Shown: piece by piece, positions 56,305 through 64,000 of the stretch
How positions within the stretch are numbered: the stretch's first letter is position 1
Layout of the letters: each line of letters opens with the position of its first letter
Source: Microcyclospora pomicola
Taxonomy: Eukaryota > Ascomycota > Dothideomycetes > Capnodiales
Direction: 5' to 3'
DNA length: 64,000 nucleotides
Assembly (NCBI GenBank): GCA_002786065.1
Contig: NHNY01000008.1
Span: forward strand, 434,001 to 498,000
The notes under the pieces: generated by a model
What the model was told of the DNA's origin: nothing
What the model saw: the letters and a program-made list of their open reading frames with translations, nothing else
Database searches by the model: none
Translations under genes and position numbers: made by a program

Positions 56305-57161
56305 TCAGCTCGTATCCATCTTCGCGCGCTTGTGCACATGGTCTGCTTCCGGATCCTCCTCTCCGTCGTCCTCAATCTCGATAATCTCCCACTCCACTCT
56401 GACCCTGCCATCCCCAGACTCATGTCCGCCCTTCCTCCGTCTGATCCGCCCCAGCCGGCTGCTCCCGATCATCTCCTCGAACACCGGCATCCCCCGGCCG
56501 ACCATACCATGCGCAGGACGAGCTCGTCGCGGTAGCACATCCGTTGTGTCCACATGGTCCTCCTCTGTCACCCTTCCACCCTTCACCAGTCCATCTCCCG
56601 ACCCCTCCTCCTGTCCTTGCCCGTCGTCCTCATCATCCTCCTCCTCCTCCTCCTCCTCCTCCTCCTCCTCGTCCCCAATCCCCATCTCCTGCAACCTCGC
56701 CAAACTCTCCCCTTCCAAGCTCCCCAGCGTGACGTCCAACACTCCTTCCTCCCCTTGCTCCCCCGCCTCTTGCCACGCACTCAGATGCGTGCCGCAGAAC
56801 CCGCAGAACAGCCGCCGCGAGCGACCGTGCGGATCCGCATCGTAGACCCGCCGGATCCGCGCGTGCGTCTCGTCCGGGTAGTAGGCGCGTGTGTGGCTGG
56901 AGTACCAGGAGAGTGGGATGCGGAGCCAGGCTGTGAGGGGCGCTGCTTGGGTCCTGCCTTTGGCGGGGATTAGCTAAGGAATGGCAGAATTGGAGTTGTT
57001 TTGAGTTGGAAAGAGGTGTGGGACGTACGATTTGCGAGCGTGTTGGAGAAGAAGATCTGTGCCTCGCTCTGGAGACTAGCTGGCGAGGCGGGGAGGTGGA
57101 TGAGGTACTGGTTGCGTTCGCAGGCGCATGAGCCGTAGAGAGGCGTTGCGGAGGCGGACAT
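56305..57161 (-). CDS. GFA/CENP-V-domain protein with acidic tail
   Basis: Predicted 261 aa in two exons (57161-57029, 56957-56305). The 71-nt intron has a GTACGT donor and CTAAT branch; the acceptor AAAG is weak but restores family sequence. Residues 10-160 form the zinc-binding GFA fold: GSCACERNQYLIHLP (CxC), APLTAWLRIPLSWYSSHTRA, YYPDETHARIRRVY and LFCGFCGTHLS (CxxC). The enzymatic role is unproven for most fungal members. A Glu/Asp run of more than 15 residues follows LQEMGIGDE. The C-terminal 90 residues are acidic with a basic patch, GRIRRRKGGHE, and a late HKRAKM. This suggests nuclear or chromatin contact, but that is inference. Confidence 0.82.
56636..56670 (+). repeat. (CTC)n microsatellite, coding for poly-Glu
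   Basis: About 12 CTC units on the plus strand, read as GAG (Glu) in the minus-strand GFA-domain gene. Length is likely variable between strains. Confidence 0.9.
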
Positions 57162-58106
57162 GATTTCTCACAAGTACTACAGAAGTGTGGTACAGGGTTG
57201 CGCAATGGGACACAGAGAGAAGATCAAGGTAGATTATGGCGACGGGAGTCTGGATCACTGAAGCTCATCGATACATGGGCCATTGGCTTTCACGTGAAAC
57301 TGGTGATGTAAGCGCTGATGTCGAGGGCGGGGCTTGAAACACTGCGGCTACGATACATGATTCAGAATACACCAATGCTGTGGACTTGCGGTTATGCATA
57401 CATGAGACGACATATTCGAAGACCATACCTGTATCATGATGACTGGCTGTAAGTTCCACAGGAACGATTGCCAGCCTAGGTGCAAGCGCTTTTCCATGCC
57501 AGGTAACTTAGAGCTTGGCCGAGTGAAGCATTCGCCTGCGCGTCAAAGACGTCTACCTTGGGAAGCTTGATGTCCTTCAAGCGATACATGTACGTACCTT
57601 ATCGACATACTTGTTACACAACAACTGTCAGCGGCCAAGTACCTGAGCGATCGACATACCAGTACATGGATCGGTTAACCATGATGCTACAGGTACTCGA
57701 CACTTCCAGGTTCCAGCTCCTCATCGAATGCCGGCCCAATTCAACCATGATCCGGACAGGACTGGAACATAGCCAGTGAACACTCATACACATTCAGCTG
57801 ATATTCAGCCCTGTATCGCAGCCCAAGGGAATCCCTGAGCATTCGAGTGATACTACAAAAGACATATCAAACACCTGCATCAGCTCGAACGTGTGTTTAG
57901 CCATGTCTGGCTGTTGATTGGCTGCACGCACCTGAAACAAGTGCTCGAGCGAGGGATCGACACCACACCCTCTGCCCACTTCTCAACCACACCTCCCGCC
58001 TGAGACAGACGCAGCCAAAACACTCTTCTGATACAGACGTCTCATGGATGGTTTCCAAGCTCTGATCGAGGCGAGCAAGAATATCCTTGTCGCGGAGTTA
58101 CCTCCA
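57162..58106. other. Intergenic
   Basis: About 950 bp. Contains the promoter of the GFA-domain gene at the left. No further gene is supported. Confidence 0.55.
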
Positions 58107-58453
58107 CTAGGTTCTCCGATGCCACTCCGCTTCAAAACCCGCGCCTGCAGTCGCCCGAAGGATTTGAGGTCTGGGACCCCGTTGTTCAGCCTTGCGTCGC
58201 CGGATGATCATGTACTCGTCTTCTGATCTATCTGACGGTGACCATCCATTGGGCACGGCTCGTCTGCGCTCCTGCTTCGTGCGATCGACTACTGTGGCGA
58301 AAAGTGTACATACTTGCGCTTCGGTTCGTAGTCCTGCGCGCGTCGCTTGTTGTACTTCTTGCGGTCGGAGTGTGGCCGGCCAGATAACATATGCTTGGTC
58401 TGGATGTAGGAAAGAGTAAGCCCTTCGTTGTTTACCGCACAATATATCTGCAT
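58107..58453 (-). CDS. Small basic protein, 98 aa, two exons
   Basis: ATG at 58453 opens MQIYCAVNNEGLTLSYIQTK. Exon 1 (58453-58314) ends in a basic stretch, DRKKYNKRRAQDYEPKRK. A 50-nt intron (GTATGT donor, GCGCAG acceptor) keeps frame into exon 2 (58263-58107), which reads RAVPNGWSPSDRSEDEYMII and ends EAEWHRRT. The protein is rich in Arg and Lys, has no signal peptide or membrane segment and no recognised family. Support comes from splice quality, intron length and composition. The branch site is not clear. It could bind nucleic acid by charge, but that is only a guess. Confidence 0.45.
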
Positions 58454-58631
58454 CTTGTGCTGCCTGCAAAGCGCCCAAGTTATTCATCTTTCCTGGTACC
58501 ATCCCATCCCGTCTCTCTTTTAATCACTCTCCTCTCATTACTCTCGATACCCCTTCCGCATTCATTCCAGACAGTCATAGAAAACAAAGACCTTTAGCTT
58601 CAAGGTCAGGCACCAGAGACAAGGCGTAATC

Positions 58632-60395
58632 ATGCAAAGCCCTCTCCCCGACTCCAGCGCCCTCGAAGCCGGCATCCTCGAGGACTCACGGCCGACCCGA
58701 CTATCACGAGTTCAGGACAACGTCCGCAACCTCCTGCGCAACTCTCTCTCCCATCGCAGCACCATCATCCTCCCGTCTCCTTCGCCAACACGAGCATACA
58801 TGGACGAAGGATACGAATCCTCCTCCAACTCCCCAGTCACCCCTAGTCACCCGCCCATCCACCAGCGACCAGAGGTCCTCCCCAGCCCAACACATTTCCT
58901 GCCAGCGACAACCTACGCTCCGCGCGAGATGTTGCCGACCCCTCCACCCTCGCCGCCACAACACTCCGCCTCTAATGTGAGAGATGAACTCCCCAGCCCG
59001 ACATCCACCGACGAAGGATCGACCCCAACGAGTCAAACCGGCCTCCTCCCGTCACCACTGCAATTCACCTCCTACCGCTCACGCTCACTCGACCATCCGG
59101 ATCTGCCCCCCGCAGCACTCGCGCCACTGCAACAGCACAAGCGACAGAGCGCTTCGCGAGCCCCTCACGCCAGGCGAGAGACACGTCACCGCGGCTCGGG
59201 GAAGAAAGGCGTGGAGCGGCAGCGGGCGCAGCGCAAGCGGCAGGCACGCATCGTTGCGTCGCAGCGCTGTCTTTGTGTGGCGGCCGGACTGCTGCTGGCG
59301 GCGGTCGTGGCGACGTGTATGTATCTCCCCCCTTCCTCCCCGGCTTTGCGGTTAAGTTAGTTATCTTCGTGGAGAGGGAGATTCGTCTGAGAAACGTATC
59401 AGAGTAAAAGTGGTATGAAAGTGGAGAATAAAAAAATGGCACGCGCTGTGGGGCAAATGTATGGGTTCACGAATTCATTTCCGTCTGGCTTTCTCTTCAC
59501 GCATTGTCCACGAACACAGTCTGAAAACAACGGCAAAGCTACATCCACTGACATTGCTCTCTTCTTCGAAATCACAGATCTCAGCCTCGCAATCACGGCC
59601 ACCAGCCCACTGACCGCCACCTTCCACATCCTCTTTGTCCTCGGCGTGCTCCTCGCCACCATCGTGTTCGCGCATACGCTGGTTCGTATGTGCCTCCTGC
59701 ATCGCGGTCTCGCAGGACCCACGCAGTTCTTTATCGTCCGACAGCAAGGGAAGCATAGCGCCGTGGGGCGGCGAAGGGAGCAGGGAAGCAGGCCCTCGCA
59801 TTCTCAGCGACGTTATTATGATGAGAGATCGAGACGAACTCCGCCGCAAGAGCGTCGTGAAATCTCCGATCAACATCACCAGGCGAGTGCAGATCAGGGT
59901 GCGATCAGATCGATGGCCGCCGAGTATCATCCAAGAACAAGCGCCGAGTATTCGCCACCAACACCGATCCAAGTCCATGTCGCTTCGGACGATCTGACTC
60001 CACACCAGCCGCCTTCAACAAATCATACCGTGGATCGATCAGCAACAACTCAAGATGCGTGGGGACGGCCAGTGCCAGAGGTGGCGAATCCTCCACCAGC
60101 ATATGGCCGTTGGCGAGGGAGTGTACGTGCAAACCCAGATCTGTTGCACTGGCACCCGATCCCATCGCCGGTGACTCCTGGAAGTGACCATGTGTTGCCG
60201 AGCCCAACATACGAAGAAGCAATGGCTGCAGGAAATGGTAGTGCCGTTGGCACAAGGACTGGTCCGCCTAGCTATGCCACTAAGGACGTGAATGGAACTC
60301 CAGCTCGAGTTCGTGATAGAGACCTAGCGCAGGCGCAGGTCGAGGGCCGAATGCCGGAAATGGTCGAGATCGCTGGTGTAGGTCTGGCGGTGTAA
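58632..60395 (+). CDS. Two-span membrane protein with PY motifs, 500 aa
   Basis: Two exons (58632-59316, 59578-60395); the 261-nt intron is long for this window but has GTATGT donor, CTGAC branch and CACAG acceptor. Residues 1-205 are Pro/Ser-rich and cytosolic by composition, ending in a basic patch (RQRAQRKRQAR). Two membrane helices follow: CVAAGLLLAAVVATYLSLAI and FHILFVLGVLLATIVFAHTL. The C-terminal 220 residues are disordered and hold PPAY (PPPAYGRW), a PTYEEA element and PPSY (GPPSYATK). PPxY motifs recruit the WW domains of Nedd4/Rsp5 ubiquitin ligases, so an adaptor or regulated membrane cargo is plausible. Exact family not recognised. Confidence 0.7.
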
Positions 60396-60556
60396 TGGTG
60401 CTGTAGTAATAGACGTCCAAAGACACACCAGATACGTAGCTGAACACAGGCTCCAGCCATGCAGAGCTCTTCCGCAGGCGGACCACATCAGCAACAGCTC
60501 CTGGTCAGCAATCCACGCCCCAACCTCGCATTTATCCCATTCCTCTTGCTCCACCT

Positions 60557-61150
60557 TCACTTCTTCCCCGTCACATCCGGCATGGTCCTGGGCAACCCCT
60601 TCATCTCCTCCGTCTTCTTCTCCTTATCCCACCACTCGCGCCAGAACACCTCATCCTTCTTGCGCTTCTCCTCCTTCTCCTCGCGCTCCCGCCGCCGCAC
60701 ATCCATCGTCGCGAACCACTCCTCGCGCGCCGCGTCGTGCTCCGCCTGCGTGGCGTACTTCTTCATGCACGTGTTCATCGCCCGTTGCTGCGTCCGGCAC
60801 ATGATGGTCGCCGTGAAGGTGCGGTGGGTACAGCAGGCGGCGAAGTCTGCAGGGGTTGGTCAGACTCGTGGAAGACAAGGATGGTCAAGGATTGTGGAGA
60901 CCAATGGATCCAAGAAAGATCTCTGCGTCGGAATTGGGGTGAAAGAAAGATGAGGATGCATCAACGTACCTCGAACTTCATCGGCGCACTTGTTGCGTAC
61001 TCGCTTGTAGTAGAGCTCGCGGACCTGAGATTCTTGGTTCGCGGTGAGAGGGAGCGGGTTTCGCGAATAAAGGATTGGAGGGGTGGTGGTTGAAGACGTA
61101 GATGAGCCCGCGAGCGGTGATTCGTTAGGAATGGGCATTGTTGCTGCCAT
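60557..61150 (-). CDS. CMC1: Cmc1-like twin CX9C mitochondrial assembly protein
   Basis: Intermembrane-space protein of the Cmc1 family, needed for cytochrome c oxidase assembly and imported by the Mia40 disulfide relay. Two exons (61150-60970, 60846-60557) give 156 aa. The intron falls inside the first CX9C motif, KCADEVRDFAAC; the second is CRTQQRAMNTC, an exact CX9C. The intron is 124 nt with CTGCAG acceptor. Residues 1-45 are a Ser/Thr/Pro-rich extension. After the CHCH domain comes a charged tail (REREEKEEKRKKDEVFWREW) longer than in yeast. Its 3' end faces the PY-motif gene 161 bp away. Confidence 0.88.
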
Positions 61151-61603
61151 TGCAGAAGGAGAAGAAGACTGCAGAATGCTGCAGTGAGATGCAGCTGGGG
61201 TGTAGGTGAAGTCAAGACGGAGGTGAGGCTCCACTCCGCCTGTGTACGCTTGCGGGTCACGTGGCACGTCATTGATATATACACCCGGTGAAGCGACAGT
61301 ACATTCACAGTCATGGAAGTGGAAGCCGATGCTTGATTGTGATTCGTAATTACGTGCGAGTCCGACGATGCAGGACTACGATGGTGACAGCTTGTGGGAG
61401 GACCGTATGCACAGCTCCTCGCTAAGCCATCCAACGTCGGGCAAGGAGTATATCCAGCTTCCCAACTCTGCTTCTCGATCAAAGCTGAACGTGGGGAGCG
61501 CAATAACTGCCCGCACGGAATCATGTTGAGTGCATGAACGATCTCGTTATGCTGAGTGAGCGGTGGGCATCTCCAGATGCTGAAGTGTCAACTCACAGCC
61601 CGT
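61151..61603. other. Intergenic between tandem minus-strand genes
   Basis: About 450 bp: 3' side of the U5-40K gene and promoter of CMC1. No gene supported. Confidence 0.6.
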
Positions 61604-62876
61604 TCATCGTGGAAGCTCACCAAGCAGCATGGTGCGATCAGTGCTTGCCGAAAGGACTAGAAACTCGTTAGCCAGGATTCGCAAGGCCACATTCTCGGAG
61701 TCAATACTTACTGAGAGAATCATCAGGCGAGATGCGTACATCGTTGACCGTCCCTTTGTGCCCAGGCAGCTTGTGCAGTAGCTTGCCACCTTTGCTGTCC
61801 CACACAGTGACGGTTCCATCACCGCCTCCCGCAGCCACTCTTTTTCCTTCGGTGTCCCAGCATGCTCGTATCAAGTTCTTCTCAAGTCCCGTGTTCGCAC
61901 CGTCGAAGACTCTGATCGCTCGATTTTGAGGCGCAAATGGTCGCACATCCCAAGTCCGCACGGAGCTGTCGTGACTGTTGGAAAGCAGCGATTGTGAGTC
62001 GGGCGACACCGCAAGCGATGTGATCGTGTCCGTGTGCCCAGTCAAGCTGTACGCAACTTTCTTCATGCGCATGTCCCACACCTTGATCTCGTTGTCAATC
62101 CCACCACTGTATAGCTCGTTTCCTGCTTCTGCCAAGCAGACCGCTGTGACGGGGTAGTCTGTTTCGATGTACTCCAACTCTGCCTTTTGCCGCGGATCCC
62201 AAATCGCAATGCTGCCGTCATCGCTGCCGCTCACAATGAACTCCTCGCCACGCTTACTCACATCAATGCAATTGATCACCTCCTGATGCCCCTGGTGTCT
62301 TCGTATCCGCTCGCCAGTCTCGACGTTCCAGCTCGAGATCGTCATGTCTGCACCTGTGGAGTAGATGACTTGCGAGTCGCGCGACCAGTGGAGGTCAAGC
62401 ACCGCGCTCTTGTGTCCAGTAAGCATGCCGTAGTTTGTACATTCTCCTGATGTGTTCCAGAGGAGGATGTTGCGATCCATGCTGCCGGAAGCAATGTGAG
62501 CACCATCTGGGGAGAACCGGGCACAGAAGACTTCTCCAGAGTGACCTATACCGCGAAGTCAACAACTTGTATCTGCGTATGCTTAGTCGTCCAAACTTAC
62601 CAGTCAATTCCATAACAGAAGCTTGCAGACCCGCCGAGTCATATGCCTATCGTCCCAACCTTCAATCAGTCACTGTCGCCTTCAAAGGTTTGCTTAGCTC
62701 TGATCGCGTAGCTTCGCGTCAAACAGGGGCAGACTCACTCCTTTGACAAGTGCATTGCCCCCAGCTCCGTTCGTCCTAGCCAGCGCATTGTTGTTCAGGT
62801 CGGTGCCTGATCTCTGTCGCTTGACCAGCTGCGTGCTCCCGAAGGAGTCTGATGCCGTGCGCTTTTCTCTTGACAT
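61604..62876 (-). CDS. spf38: U5 snRNP 40-kDa WD40 protein (SNRNP40/Spf38)
   Basis: Spliceosomal WD40 propeller of the U5 snRNP. Four exons (62876-62739, 62646-62601, 62545-61712, 61656-61604) give 356 aa (human SNRNP40 is 357). Seven WD repeats follow an N-terminal basic segment. Strongly conserved stretches include GHSGEVFCARFSPDG, ECTNYGMLTGHKSAVLDLHW, GGIDNEIKVWDMR, SSVRTWDVRPFAPQNR and NLIRACWDTEGKRVAAGGGD. The last exon (ILSASTDRTMLLGELPR) is the expected propeller closure. Exon 2 is only 46 nt. All joins keep frame. The gene is divergent to BET3. Confidence 0.95.
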
Positions 62877-63205
62877 GTTGGATGGATCTTGTATTGGCTA
62901 AGCGGCGATCCAGAAGTCCAGTAATCGCAGGAGTATTGGAAGGATGTTGCGATTCGTGAGTGTTACGCGATGCACGAAATGTTTCATAGGGTAGCTGGAG
63001 AATCTTCGGCGGAAGTTGAGGTGATGCGGGACTACGACCTCCACCACCACATCACGCATTGACTTGATGAGACACAATACCTTACCTATCAATTCTTTTC
63101 TTACGTTTTCGCTGATTGGATCCTTCACGAGAACGACAGGGACGAAAGTGATGACTTGAAGACCACTCGATTCAGCGTCTCAGCCATAGACGCGGAACCC
63201 CAATC
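62877..63205. promoter_or_regulatory. Divergent promoter, U5-40K gene/BET3
   Basis: 329 bp between the two start codons facing away from each other. Both genes are constitutive housekeeping genes. No specific element is assigned. Confidence 0.5.
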
Positions 63206-64000
63206 ATGGCTGCCAGCAAAGCAGCACGCATAGGCGAAGAGTGAGCCCAGCCTGTCAGACCACGCCGAGCGACCACGAGACTGATGAGCAACCAACAGGG
63301 TATGGAAGTGAGTAGCCACGCTTCCCAACGCTCCCCCAAAACACCAGAGTAGAACTCACACCCTCCGCCCCCCACCAGAAACCGCATCGACAAGATCAAC
63401 GCCGAAGTCGTCACCCTGACCTACGGCACGATCGTCGCGCAACTCTGCCGCGACCTGACGCTGCCCAACACGGCGCACAAGACGGACTACGCGGCCGTCA
63501 ACGCGGAGCTGGACCGGCTGGGCTACAACATCGGGCTGCGCCTGATCGAGGACTTCCTCGCCAAGTCCAACACGGGCGCGTGTGCCAACTTCCGCGAGAC
63601 GGCCGAGGTCATCAGCAAGGTCGGGTTCAAGATGTTCATGAACGTGACGCCGCTGGTGGGCGGGTGGGAGAAGGATGGGAAGAGCTTCGTGCTGGGGCTG
63701 GAGGAGAACCCGCTCGCGGACTTTGTCGAGTTGCCGGATGATGGCCGCGCGCAGGAGGAGTTGTGGTATAGCAATTTGCTCTGTGGGGTGTTGAGGGGTG
63801 CGCTGGAGATGGTGAGTCTTTCGAGGGATGGCGCTGTTTGAGACATGGCTGTGCCTGCCAGGCGTGATGCTGACTTGACTGGTGCACAGGTACAAATGCA
63901 GGTGGAGGCACACTTCATCAGCGATGTGCTTCGCGGCAACGATACTACTGAGATGCGGGTTACTTTGTTGCGGTATCTCGAGGACGAGATGCCACCGGAT
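63206..64000 (+). CDS. BET3: TRAPP subunit Bet3 (TRAPPC3), 3' end missing
   Basis: Core subunit of the TRAPP tethering complexes for ER-Golgi traffic. Exons 63206-63240, 63299-63307, 63379-63811 and 63890 to the window edge. Family sequence is unmistakable: [65 protein letters not shown] and [15 protein letters not shown]. The Cys of the acylation-tunnel region is in GACANFRET. Exon 2 is a 9-nt microexon encoding VWK, needed to link the first exon to RIDKIN. About 12 C-terminal residues are expected beyond the window. Confidence 0.95.

Noticed and set aside
56330-56845. Plus-strand poly-Ser, poly-Leu and poly-Pro frames
   Set aside because: Translations of the (CTC)n microsatellite opposite the GFA-domain gene.

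Overview
The window is nuclear DNA from a filamentous ascomycete. The evidence is the intron style and the gene content. Introns are mostly 45-70 nt, with GTAAGT/GTATGT/GTGAGT donors and CTAAC/CTGAC branch sites a few bases before the acceptor. There are fungus-only families (HET domain, NmrA-like, GFA-domain proteins, CmcJ/AsaB-like oxygenases, Rtc3) beside well-conserved housekeeping genes. The mix suggests Dothideomycetes (Capnodiales/Mycosphaerellales) but does not prove it. I saw no rRNA, tRNA, CRISPR, intact transposon or virus-like element.

Layout. 1-19.9 kb is mainly housekeeping: the start of a PP4 regulatory subunit (PSY2), two small Cys-containing genes, TRM732 and TIM23 back to back over about 100 bp, PDA1 (pyruvate dehydrogenase E1 alpha), an F-box/WD40 protein of Cdc4 type, MIR1 (mitochondrial phosphate carrier) and two unknown genes. 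19.9-42.2 kb is accessory: a 3.6-kb gene-poor stretch with possible gene relics; an MFS transporter with two paralogous CmcJ/AsaB-like oxygenases and tiny genes between them; an F-box protein; a secreted, membrane-anchored surface protein; a divergent NmrA-like reductase/amidohydrolase pair; and an NTF2-like protein. 42.8-64 kb mixes conserved genes (RTC3, a UBE2C-type E2, CMC1, U5-40K/spf38, BET3) with lineage genes (two related kinase-like proteins, one with pseudokinase features; a HET-domain protein; a GFA-domain protein; a two-span membrane protein with PY motifs).

How the genes may work together. The mitochondrial genes (TIM23, PDA1, MIR1, CMC1) are scattered and do not form a unit. Two neighbourhoods look like functional groups. 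23.5-29.2 kb (transporter plus two oxygenases) has the outline of a small natural-product or detoxification locus, although no backbone synthase is visible. 38.0-42.2 kb (NmrA-like reductase, decarboxylase-like amidohydrolase, NTF2-like protein) could be a small catabolic group. The kinase-like and HET genes at 45.5-56.1 kb resemble fungal self/non-self signalling gene neighbourhoods, but the link is inference.

Method note. Exon boundaries were worked out by hand from reading frame, splice consensus and family conservation. Every multi-exon model given as a CDS keeps frame across all its introns.
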